DNA of 11,424 nucleotides. Origin: Clostridia bacterium (lineage in GTDB: Bacteria; Bacillota; Clostridia; Christensenellales; UBA3700). Positions 1 through 6,034 of the stretch are shown here, one piece after another. The stretch's first letter is position 1, and every line of letters starts with the position of its first letter. A model generated the notes under the pieces. The model did no database searches. It saw only the letters and a program-made list of their open reading frames with translations, and had not been told where the DNA came from. The stretch spans positions 1-11,424 of the forward strand of contig JAIEEW010000225.1 of the NCBI GenBank assembly GCA_029067255.1, written 5' to 3'. Both the position numbers and the translations under genes were made by a program.

Positions 1-12
1 AAATAAGAAGCA

Positions 13-43
13 ATTCTTCTAAAATCAGCACTTTTAGAAGAAT
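13..43. repeat. 12-bp perfect inverted repeat with 7-base loop
   Basis: ATTCTTCTAAAA (13-24) and TTTTAGAAGAAT (32-43) are exact reverse complements separated by TCAGCAC. There is no T-run after the stem on either strand, so it is not a typical intrinsic terminator. An extra AGAAG at 6-10 can pair with the CTTCT at 16-20, giving an alternative hairpin that competes with the main one. The role is unknown. It could lie in the leader or tail of a gene just outside the left edge. Confidence 0.5.
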
Positions 44-56
44 ATGTTCTGAAAAA

Positions 57-72
57 TGTTTCACAAGAAACC
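57..72 (+). promoter_or_regulatory. Weak parS-like site
   Basis: TGTTTCACAAGAAACC matches 13 of 16 positions of the general parS consensus TGTTNCACGTGAAACA. It departs in the central GT and the last base. It is much weaker than the sites at 592 and 1671 and may be a degenerate copy or chance. Confidence 0.3.
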
Positions 73-538
73 AAAATAATGTTACACGGACAAACGCCCC
101 AAAATGCCGTGAAACGCATGTTTTTGCTCATGTTTTCACTTACTTATAGCATCAAACAACATCTTAAAGCGAAAGAACAAAAAAGCGAGTATTGTTATAC
201 TGCGAAAATCCAAACTTTGCTCTCACTAGATAAACGCAAGCAATCTGCACACGTCCGCAAACACGTCTGTTAACAAATACAGAGTTACTTAAAACAGAAT
301 ACTCAATGCAAATGCAAATCGCCGTTTTATCACATTTTACATCTCACTTCAATATTATCAAACAACGCTTCTATATTTCGCCAACAAAGCATATTTATAG
401 CATATAACCACTGGGCATACTGACATAAACTTAGTAAATATACGCTTCCCATAAAACAAGAGATGAGCGTAATTGTAATTAGAGGGCATATCACTAACGC
501 AAGAGTTCTTTCTTTTGGGGAAATTAAAAAATAAACGT

Positions 539-662
539 TTATCCACTTTTCCACAAAGAGATTTGTTTGTCTGTGAACAAAAGACGCTAAATGTTCCACA
601 TGAAACAATGCTTTTTAGATCATTATGTCCAAAGGGAATTACAACAACGTGAGTTATCCACA
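539..662. promoter_or_regulatory. DnaA-box cluster, candidate oriC core
   Basis: One perfect DnaA box TTATCCACA lies at 654-662. TTATCCACT (539-547) and TTTTCCACA (547-555) each match 8 of 9 bases and touch one another on the same strand. A reverse-strand TTGTTCACA (572-580) and TGTTCCACA (592-600, inside a parS site) match 7 of 9. No other 8-of-9 box was found in the rest of the spacer, so the clustering within about 125 bp is notable. DnaA-ATP binds such boxes to start replication; that this cluster is active is inferred. Confidence 0.6.
592..607 (+). promoter_or_regulatory. parS: parS site 1 (ParB-binding centromere)
   Basis: TGTTCCACATGAAACA matches the broadly conserved parS consensus TGTTNCACGTGAAACA at every fixed position except one, A for G in the core. 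The site lies inside the DnaA-box cluster. The parB gene at the right end of the window encodes the expected binding protein. A second site with the same core change lies 1.08 kb away, which argues against coincidence. Confidence 0.75.
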
Positions 663-817
663 TCAAAATCGCTTTCTAGTCTTATACGCATGCTAATACA
701 GTATAGTCAACACGCTCTCAATTAGGTTTGCGCAACAAAGCAAACAAAAGGGCTCCTATGTGTAAATACAGAAGCAAATCACTTTGCTATCTGCTAATCT
801 ATATTAGCGCATAATAA

Positions 818-838
818 TGCCGGCAACTACTACTTCTA
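818..838 (+). promoter_or_regulatory. Candidate basal unwinding element (GC palindrome plus DnaA-trio-like run)
   Basis: An 8-bp GC-rich palindrome TGCCGGCA (818-825) is followed at 827-838 by CTACTACTTCTA. The complementary strand therefore reads in the 3' to 5' direction as GAT, GAT, GAA, GAT. This resembles the DnaA-trio array described at the Bacillus subtilis origin, where trios follow DnaA boxes and a short GC-rich spacer and mark where the duplex opens. AT-rich DNA follows to about 1000. A weakness is that the nearest good DnaA box (654-662) is about 160 bp upstream rather than adjacent. Confidence 0.4.
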
Positions 839-1130
839 CATAATAGCATAAGACTCTTATAATTTCATAAAACGAAATGAAACAGCAATGTATTTATAAT
901 TTCCATTCAAAAACGATAGAGCGACAATACAATATGCGTATAAAAACAATATTTAATACCAATTAACCGACACAGAAGCAATAAAATTATTAACAAACTC
1001 CTATTATCGCATTAGGATCTACAATCTTTTTAGTAGTAAAATAAAGCGCAGATACGATAAATTCAATGGAATTTGACTGTTACTTGTCTGACATTTCAGT
1101 ATAAATTTATCAGTTAATAAAACTTCCGAA

Positions 1131-1159
1131 GGGGAGATTTTTAATCAAAATCTGAGCCC
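1131..1159. repeat. Imperfect hairpin in the origin spacer
   Basis: AGATTTT (1135-1141) pairs exactly with AAAATCT (1147-1153) across a 5-base loop. GGG (1131-1133) can extend the stem with CCC (1157-1159) across a small internal loop. There is no T-run after it. The function is unknown; it may be a protein-binding structure or chance. Confidence 0.3.
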
Positions 1160-1205
1160 GAAATAAGATAATATAAGTGTGTAGCGGTTATTTAGTTGGT
1201 ATCAT

Positions 1206-1276
1206 AAGCATCGTAGCGTTGATCCGGCGCTGCGCTTAATGTTATCAAAGAAAGTTAATTATTTACCTGCGCGCAG
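1206..1276. repeat. Two GC-rich palindromic islands in AT-rich DNA
   Basis: AGCG (1215-1218) pairs with CGCT (1228-1231), flanked by AAGC (1206-1209) and GCTT (1234-1237). About 30 bases on lies the perfect 10-bp palindrome CTGCGCGCAG (1267-1276). GC-rich dyads of this kind stand out in an AT-rich spacer and could be protein-binding sites. I recognise no specific family. Confidence 0.3.
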
Positions 1277-1670
1277 AGCATATTTGCTTATTATCTGTTA
1301 TAAAATGTAAATATCCAAATTTCACATTAAACGTAACTCATGCAGCAAAAAACTACAGCCGGCATAATGCTTTATACCATTGATAAGTGAACTTTATCAA
1401 ATCAACCACGTGAAATGACTTGTTTTCTTTCATTCTTAATGATAAGCAAGAAGCAAATATCTTTTTGCTAAGTTGTTTGCAACAGTACACTGTATTTGCA
1501 TACTCTCCAAAACGTTTCATATTTTCAATTCACATTGGTCAACTGCTACCGCAAGCGTATCTTTTACTATCAACAACCTTATGCAATCTTGTTTTAAGTC
1601 AATGGGGCAGCGACACTGTGTTGTAGAATCTAGCATAGATCATTTCAATATCCTATGGGAATTATTGACT

Positions 1671-1686
1671 TGTTTCACATGAAACA
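1671..1686 (+). promoter_or_regulatory. parS: parS site 2 (ParB-binding centromere)
   Basis: TGTTTCACATGAAACA matches the parS consensus except for the same core G-to-A change seen at 592-607. Only the free fifth base differs between the two sites. It lies between the putative oriC core and rpmH. Confidence 0.75.
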
Positions 1687-2158
1687 TTAGCCGTTATAAT
1701 GCGAAATACTTGTTCTGTCGAGTTGTACGTAGCCGTTTATTCCCTTTGGATTCCGTCTGATCGATGATATGCCGAATATTTTTTTGCTAATGGCTGATTG
1801 GTATCGCAGCGTCGCAGTACCGTAAAACGTAGTTAATTCGACAATTTGTATCTTTTCTATACATATATACTCCTTAAGACAAGCAAACCGTTTCGTTACA
1901 TTGCAAGTAGTATTTGTTTATTCCACTGTCATGCATTTTGACTACTTGTCGCTTTTATTGCCTATTGAATATTTTTTATGCCCAAATCATCAATGTATAA
2001 CTATTGCTTATTACAGTAATATGATTTCCAAAGGTTAAATATTTCAAGATTTCAATGCGTATATAGCCATATATATTCTATTTATCAGATTTAGGCTTTT
2101 GATTTTTAATAAATAAGACATAAATTTTTTCGAAAACTTTGAATAAGTAATTTATTGT

Positions 2159-2170
2159 CGAATATATTCG
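2159..2170. repeat. 12-bp perfect palindrome upstream of the rpmH promoter
   Basis: CGAATATATTCG is its own reverse complement and lies about 93 bp before the -35 box of rpmH. It could be an operator or simply an AT-rich chance palindrome. Confidence 0.25.
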
Positions 2171-2262
2171 CCGGAAGATTTAATATGACCGATTTTATCT
2201 GTATCTCATATCGACAACAAATCAAGTTCCTACGCCTTCGCTCCGAACATACTCCAAAATAC

Positions 2263-2291
2263 TTGACACCGTCGCTTTTTTTATTTATACT
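2263..2291 (+). promoter_or_regulatory. Sigma-A-type promoter of the rpmH operon
   Basis: A perfect -35 box TTGACA (2263-2268) is followed after exactly 17 bases by TATACT (2286-2291), which matches the -10 consensus at five of six positions. Transcription should start near 2298, leaving a leader of about 39 bases before the rpmH start. A near-ideal promoter suits a highly expressed ribosomal protein gene. Confidence 0.85.
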
Positions 2292-2336
2292 GATATAGCA
2301 TAATTTTATTTATATATAAAAAGAGAGGAACTAATA

Positions 2337-2471
2337 ATGAAACAGACTTATCAACCTAAAAAAAGACAAAGATCTAAAGTACACGGATTCCGTGAAAGAA
2401 TGCGCAGCAAGAATGGCAGAAACGTTATCAAAAGACGTCGCAATAAGGGCAGAAAGCAACTGACTGCTTAA
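2337..2471 (+). CDS. rpmH: 50S ribosomal protein bL34
   Basis: This 44-residue, strongly basic protein begins MKQTYQPKKRQRSKVHGF and ends in a run of Arg and Lys followed by QLTA, the standard bL34 pattern and length. L34 is a small rRNA-binding protein of the large ribosomal subunit. The start codon is preceded by AGAGGAA with about 7 bases of spacing, a good ribosome binding site. It is the first gene after the strong promoter at 2263 and heads the run rpmH-rnpA-yidD-yidC-jag. The rnpA start follows 8 bases after the stop, the usual arrangement in bacteria. Nothing is unusual in the protein. Confidence 0.97.
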   Translation: MKQTYQPKKRQRSKVHGFRERMRSKNGRNVIKRRRNKGRKQLTA

Positions 2472-2479
2472 TTCGGATC

Positions 2480-2881
2480 ATGCAGAGAAAGTACAGGCTG
2501 AAAAGCGGCAGAGTTTTCGATTATCTGCACAGAAAAGGAGTTTCTTCCGCAAACAAACGGCTTGTACTGGTTCACGCGCCTTCGAAATACCCGTTGAAAG
2601 TGGGTTTTATCGTAAGTAAAAAAGTCGGAAAAGCCGTCGTCAGGAACAAAGTTCGCAGACGACTGAGAGAAATCTTCCGCGCTTTGATACCGTTTTTGGA
2701 CGAAAACCGAAATTATATAATCATTGCGCGAGCGGAAAGCGCAAATTCTACTTTCGCCCAACTGGCAAATTCTTTGGCGGCTTTACTTCAAAAGGCGGGT
2801 TTGATCGTCAAACCCTTAGACACGGAAACGGCGACGCGGCTTTCGCTGGGCGAAAGATTTTTCTCCGCAAACGGCGCTTAG
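2480..2881 (+). CDS. rnpA: Ribonuclease P protein component
   Basis: RnpA is the protein cofactor of the RNase P ribozyme, which trims the 5' leader of precursor tRNAs. The 133-residue product is close to the family's usual 110-130. It carries the RNR signature at residues 50-65 (GKAVVRNKVRRRLREI), which contacts the catalytic RNA, and a preceding VGFIVSKK strand typical of the fold. The ATG lies 8 bases after the rpmH stop and has no clear ribosome binding site of its own, so translational coupling to rpmH is likely. The C-terminal 15 residues (RLSLGERFFSANGA region) are not conserved family sequence as far as I can tell. Confidence 0.95.
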   Translation: MQRKYRLKSGRVFDYLHRKGVSSANKRLVLVHAPSKYPLKVGFIVSKKVGKAVVRNKVRRRLREIFRALIPFLDENRNYIIIARAESANSTFAQLANSLAALLQKAGLIVKPLDTETATRLSLGERFFSANGA

Positions 2882-3063
2882 CATAGAAAATCGACCGAAA
2901 TACTTTTTCCATTCGAAAAATACGAAAGAGTAAATTTTTCGATTGAAACGCAAAAATCGAAAGATCGGGAAAACGGGGGAAATCGGAATTATCCGCAATT
3001 TTCTCCAAAAAATACGCGAGAATTATCCGAAAATTACGTTCTGTAAGGAGCGGGGATAAAACA

Positions 3064-3303
3064 ATGAAAAGCGGAAATATTTTTATTCGATATTATAAAC
3101 GGTTTATAAATCCCGTAATGCCGCACAGGTGCAAATACACGCCGAGTTGTTCGGCATATATGGGACAGGCTGTCAAAAAGTACGGCATTGCGCGCGGAAG
3201 CGCTATGGGCGCGTTTAGAATACTGAGATGCAATCCCTTTTCAAAAGGCGGTTTCGATCCCGTCAAAGACGATTATAAAGGAAACGCAAAATGGCTATTA
3301 TGA
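3064..3303 (+). CDS. yidD: Membrane protein insertion efficiency factor YidD
   Basis: YidD is a small membrane-associated protein that in Escherichia coli helps YidC-dependent membrane insertion. The 79-residue product has the family core HRCKYTPSCSAY (21-32) and RILRCNPFSKGGFDPV (52-67), with cysteines 23, 29 and 56 in conserved positions, and an amphipathic basic N-terminus. AAGGAG (3045-3050) lies 13 bases before the start, slightly far for an ideal site. The 182-base gap after rnpA is AT-rich; apart from a weak 9-bp inverted repeat (2913-2921 with 2934-2942) I see nothing in it. The 3' end overlaps the start of yidC, so the two are likely co-translated. Confidence 0.95.
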   Translation: MKSGNIFIRYYKRFINPVMPHRCKYTPSCSAYMGQAVKKYGIARGSAMGAFRILRCNPFSKGGFDPVKDDYKGNAKWLL

Positions 3304-4442
3304 GTTTTAATATGCTGGCGGCGGTAAGTTCCATTTGGAAACCTATCATTAGCCTGCTCGATTGGATGAATAGCGGTATCGGCAATTTCGGTTGGACGGT
3401 AGTAGTTTTCACACTCTTGCTCAGACTTTTACTTATGCCTTTCGACATTTGGCAAAAAATAAGTATGCGCAAGCAAAAAGCCAAAATGGATCTTCTCCGT
3501 CCGCAAATGGAGAAACTTCAAAAGCAATACGCAAACAAACCTGACATATTGCGCCAAAAGCAATACGAATTGCAAAAATCCGCGCATATAAATATGTTTG
3601 CTTCTTGTCTTCCTATGATTTTTACGTTAGTAATATTCGCGTTGATCTTCCAGGGATTCAGAGAATATATAATTTCAGCCAACGAAAAAATAGTAAGCGA
3701 TATATACAATAACGTATACGTGCAATTTTTCATTGACAACGCGCAAACTATAACGGCGGAAACGGGAAAAGCCGTTCTTGACGAAGCGGGACAACTGGCG
3801 ATAGTTCCGTCCTATTCGCTAATACAGGACGCAGGACTTGTCGAACAACTCAACGAAGCGCTTGTCGCGGGATACCAACCGCAAAGTTGGCTGTGGGTCA
3901 AAAACGTGTTTATGTCTGATACGTTTGCAAACGTCGTACCTGACTATAACAACTTTATATCCACAGGCTTTGGCGGCATAGCGGCAACCATACCTGAAGT
4001 CCCCGGTACGTCTTACAACGAACTTATGGCTCCGATAATAAGCGCCTACAACAAGACGAAATTCTTTGATATAAAGCATTGGAACGGTTATTTCGTATTG
4101 CCGTTGCTGTCAATACTGACGAGTTTCTTCTCGACGATGCTTCAACAGAAGATGCAACCTATGCAGGCTATGACGACGGGCGACGAAGCGCAGCAGAAGC
4201 AACAAAAAATGATGAACAAGATCATGACGTATATGATGCCGTTGGTACTCGGATTCTTTGCGATAGTATACAGCGCAGCATTTGCTATCTATTATTTCAC
4301 AAGCAATTTGTTTATGACGATAGTAACGCTCGCGTTCAACCTTATAGTTAAAAAACAAGACGCGAAAAAAGCGGAACAGCCGCTAGTTGCAACTTACGCG
4401 ACGCCGCAAAAAGCCGTTCCGAAAAATAATAAAAAGAGATAA
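3291..4442 (+). CDS. yidC: Membrane protein insertase YidC/Oxa1 family
   Basis: YidC inserts and folds membrane proteins, alone or with SecYEG. In the 383-residue product I see five membrane segments at about 33-52, 101-122, 265-285, 311-330 and 332-353. The key Arg45 sits in the first (TLLLRLLLMPF), matching the positively charged groove residue of this family. A charged helical hairpin (53-98) follows, and the C-terminal tail is basic (354-383). The loop between segments two and three is long, about 140 residues, and includes WLWVKN (200-205) near its middle. I see no lipobox, unlike Bacillus SpoIIIJ. The first ATG overlaps yidD by 13 bases and has AAGGA (3278-3282) 8 bases before it. An in-frame ATG at 3300 is an alternative. 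Confidence 0.93.
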   Translation: MAIMSFNMLAAVSSIWKPIISLLDWMNSGIGNFGWTVVVFTLLLRLLLMPFDIWQKISMRKQKAKMDLLRPQMEKLQKQYANKPDILRQKQYELQKSAHINMFASCLPMIFTLVIFALIFQGFREYIISANEKIVSDIYNNVYVQFFIDNAQTITAETGKAVLDEAGQLAIVPSYSLIQDAGLVEQLNEALVAGYQPQSWLWVKNVFMSDTFANVVPDYNNFISTGFGGIAATIPEVPGTSYNELMAPIISAYNKTKFFDIKHWNGYFVLPLLSILTSFFSTMLQQKMQPMQAMTTGDEAQQKQQKMMNKIMTYMMPLVLGFFAIVYSAAFAIYYFTSNLFMTIVTLAFNLIVKKQDAKKAEQPLVATYATPQKAVPKNNKKR

Positions 4443-4459
4443 AACGCGATTATTACACA

Positions 4460-4479
4460 AAAGGCGGTCATTCGCCTTT
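4460..4479 (+). promoter_or_regulatory. Hairpin abutting the jag ribosome binding site
   Basis: AAAGGCG (4460-4466) and CGCCTTT (4473-4479) form a perfect 7-bp stem with a 6-base loop, ending one base before the AGGAG that serves jag. No T-run follows, so it is not an intrinsic terminator. It could stabilise the processed message or tune jag translation. It is a candidate only. Confidence 0.4.
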
Positions 4480-4491
4480 GAGGAGATATAT

Positions 4492-5283
4492 ATGAAAAGT
4501 ATAGAAATTACTGCAAACAGTTACGCAGAGGCTCTCAAACAAGCCTTGGAAGAACTGGGACTCGACGAAAGTCAGGTAGAAGCGGAAAAGATCAAAGAAT
4601 CGGGACTTATCCGCAAAAAAATTACCGTTAGAGTAACTCAAAAAGTCAGCGGAGCAACGCTTGTAAACGACTTTATCAACGGAATTATCGAAAGAATGAA
4701 TATTCAATGTTCGGCTGCGGTAGAAGAGAAAGAAGACGCTTTTTACGTTTCGCTTACCGGCGAAGACACCGGCGTTTTGATAGGATACAGGGGAGACGTA
4801 TTAGATTCCCTTCAATACCTTTCTCTCTTAGTTCTCAACAAAGATAATCCGCAAGGCAAACGTCTGGTTATCGACGGTGAAAACTACCGCGAAAAGAGAA
4901 TAAGCACTCTTTCTAGACTTGCGAAAAAAATCGCTTTCAGAGTAGCCAAAAATCGTAAAGCCGAAGCGTTGGAGCCTATGAACCCGTTTGAAAGAAGAAT
5001 CATTCATTCGGCGTTGCACGACGATAGATTCGTTACTACTGAAAGCCATGGCGAAGAGCCCAACAGATACGTTGTCATTACTCCCAAAAAGCCGTCTTTT
5101 GACAAAGAAAGAGGGGATAGAAGAAACCGCGGGGGACATAACAACGGCGATCGCGCTTCAAAGCCGAAATCTACCGCTCCCAGCATTGCTAATCAACAAA
5201 AGCCGCAGGAAAACCGCAACTTCAACAAAACCGGCGTAACAAGAATGAAATCTTACGGCGGAGATATGAAAAAGTTTTTCTGA
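4492..5283 (+). CDS. jag: Jag/KhpB RNA-binding protein (Jag-N, KH, R3H domains)
   Basis: Jag, also called KhpB or EloR, is a cytoplasmic RNA-binding protein linked in Firmicutes to cell elongation and division control. It is usually encoded directly after yidC, as here. The 263-residue product has a Jag-N domain at about 1-50, a KH domain with the GYRG loop at 98-101, and an R3H domain around 160-198 (MNPFERRIIHSALHDDRFV, then SHGEEPNRYVVI). A basic, Asn- and Pro-rich tail at 201-263 is probably disordered. The frame is open upstream to 4387, but ATG 4492 is chosen because AGGAG (4481-4485) lies 6 bases before it and the Jag-N domain begins there. It is the last gene of the rpmH run. Confidence 0.95.
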   Translation: MKSIEITANSYAEALKQALEELGLDESQVEAEKIKESGLIRKKITVRVTQKVSGATLVNDFINGIIERMNIQCSAAVEEKEDAFYVSLTGEDTGVLIGYRGDVLDSLQYLSLLVLNKDNPQGKRLVIDGENYREKRISTLSRLAKKIAFRVAKNRKAEALEPMNPFERRIIHSALHDDRFVTTESHGEEPNRYVVITPKKPSFDKERGDRRNRGGHNNGDRASKPKSTAPSIANQQKPQENRNFNKTGVTRMKSYGGDMKKFF

Positions 5284-5344
5284 TCATTGATTGCAAATAA
5301 TAGGCTAAATCAAAAATAAAAATATGATACATCGTCAACGTACC

Positions 5345-5368
5345 TATCGTGCGCTGGCGATATTTTTT
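5345..5368 (+). terminator. Weak intrinsic terminator after jag
   Basis: TATCGT (5345-5350) and GCGATA (5357-5362) form a 6-bp stem including one G-T pair around a 6-base loop, followed directly by six T residues (5363-5368). The position, about 60 bases after the jag stop and ahead of a gene on the opposite strand, fits the end of the rpmH operon. The stem is short, so termination may be partial. Confidence 0.45.
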
Positions 5369-5404
5369 ATAAAGCAGTCAAATGGATATCGAAAAGAAAT
5401 ATAT

Positions 5405-5608
5405 TTATTCTTCAAAAAACTCGTCGTACGTAATGCCGAAGAATTTGACCATTGCTTTAATTGCGACTATGCCGGGTTCGGTACAACCGTTTTCCCAGTC
5501 CGATATAGTGCGAGCGGAATACCCCAAAATTATTCCGAGATCTTCTTGCGTAAGTTTTCTGCTTTTTCTAAATGAACGAATGTTGTTTCTTATACTATTG
5601 TCTGCCAT
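5405..5608 (-). CDS. Small XRE-family HTH regulator (1)
   Basis: This 67-residue protein is essentially one Cro/C1-type helix-turn-helix domain. Residues 8-62 read as helix 1 (NNIRSFRKSRK), LTQEDLGIILGYS with the HTH turn, recognition helix ARTISDWENGCTEP, then a hydrophobic helix (IVAIKAMVKFF) and the common ending GITYDEFFEE. No effector or toxin domain is present. The pattern matches stand-alone repressors and antitoxin-like or phage-derived regulators, but no partner toxin is adjacent. I see no good ribosome binding site before the ATG. It runs against the rpmH operon, and its 3' end lies 121 bases from the jag stop. Its target is unknown; autoregulation is a reasonable guess. Confidence 0.85.
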   Translation of the reverse strand: MADNSIRNNIRSFRKSRKLTQEDLGIILGYSARTISDWENGCTEPGIVAIKAMVKFFGITYDEFFEE

Positions 5609-5623
5609 AATAATTATATATTA

Positions 5624-5665
5624 GCGATAATTCCGCAAAAGCGGTTAGTGTAGCGGAAAATTCGC
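5624..5665. promoter_or_regulatory. Possible operator: repeated GCG-N7-CGC dyads
   Basis: GCGATAATTCCGC (5624-5636) and GCGGAAAATTCGC (5653-5665) each have GCG-N7-CGC symmetry and are roughly inverted copies of one another (10 of 13 bases). Between them CCGC and GCGG (5633-5636 and 5641-5644) form a further small dyad. They lie 16-57 bases upstream of the first XRE start codon, where an autoregulatory operator would be expected. Binding is inferred only. Confidence 0.3.
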
Positions 5666-5693
5666 GAAATATAAAAAACGATAAAAGAATAAA

Positions 5694-5722
5694 ACTATTT
5701 TCTAGTTAGAGTATCCTGTCAA
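5694..5722 (-). promoter_or_regulatory. Possible promoter of the first XRE gene
   Basis: On the minus strand TTGACA (5722-5717) is followed after 17 bases by AATAGT (5699-5694), which matches the -10 consensus at four of six positions. Transcription would start near 5687, giving a leader of about 80 bases that contains the GCG dyads. The -35 is perfect and the -10 is weak. Confidence 0.35.
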
Positions 5723-6034
5723 CGGGTAAAACCGTCTTCGTCTTCCAGACAAGTTCTTTCCTGCTCTCACGAAGCATTGTAATTCGAGGATACCTGCAAT
5801 AATTGCAAAAGTCTTTTTGAGTGATTCATCTTGATTTTATTATTTATTTCAAGTTTTCTCCGAATTCCATATTTAATTCAAATTTTACTATCCGAATAAG
5901 GTCAATCTACCAAATCGCTTAGTAATTATATTATATACTATAATATAACCGATACGCAACGAATTTGCAAAAACAGTATAAAAAATCAAACGAAAAACTT
6001 TTCGCTTACGTCGTATAAGTTATGTGGAAATCTA

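Larger units (their letters stand above)
1..2336. other. Gene-free origin-proximal spacer (candidate oriC region)
   Basis: No reading frame here resembles a known protein. The longest are under about 105 codons, lack good ribosome binding sites and have low-complexity or random-looking translations. The base composition is visibly more AT-rich than the genes to the right. What the spacer does hold is listed separately: DnaA boxes, parS-like sites, a GC palindrome with a DnaA-trio-like run, several inverted repeats and the rpmH promoter. In many Bacillota the spacer between rpmH and dnaA is an oriC site, so dnaA may lie to the left of the window; this is inference because dnaA is not present. 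Stretches 840-1130, 1280-1670 and 1690-2150 are mostly AT-rich DNA in which I see no further gene, tRNA or structured RNA. Confidence 0.65.
5609..6034. other. 426-base intergenic stretch between the two XRE genes
   Basis: No frame of meaningful length is present. Contents I can point to are GCG/CGC dyads near 5624-5665 and a possible minus-strand promoter at 5694-5722 upstream of the first XRE gene. There is also a foldable segment at 5711-5793 and an AT-only inverted repeat, TTATATTATA (5926-5935) with TATAATATAA (5939-5948). The remainder is AT-rich and looks non-coding. It could be the remains of a deleted gene or mobile insert, but I see no conserved protein fragment to prove that. Confidence 0.5.

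Noticed and set aside
1318..1417. Further parS-like stretches at 1318-1333 and 1402-1417
   Set aside because: They match the consensus at only about 10-12 positions; the second contains CACGTGAAA but lacks the other arm. Matches this weak are expected by chance in a region this size.
79..1682. Short open frames of 64-102 codons in the origin spacer
   Set aside because: Their translations look random, with no domain and no good ribosome binding site, and they overlap one another in several frames and on both strands. They fit chance frames in AT-rich non-coding DNA.
1837..2162. Spo0A-box-like heptamers TGTCGAA (1837-1843 minus strand, 2156-2162 plus strand)
   Set aside because: Two 7-base matches in 2.3 kb of AT-rich DNA on two strands are not far above chance, and nothing in the window shows that the organism sporulates.
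4387..4491. Extended N-terminus of jag from an ATG inside yidC
   Set aside because: The extra 35 residues are a basic out-of-frame reading of the yidC tail; the start at 4492 has a good ribosome binding site and begins the Jag-N domain.
5711..5793. tRNA or tRNA relic suggested by the 7-bp closing stem
   Set aside because: There is no T-loop TTCGA-type arm, no proper anticodon arm and the spacing is wrong on both strands.
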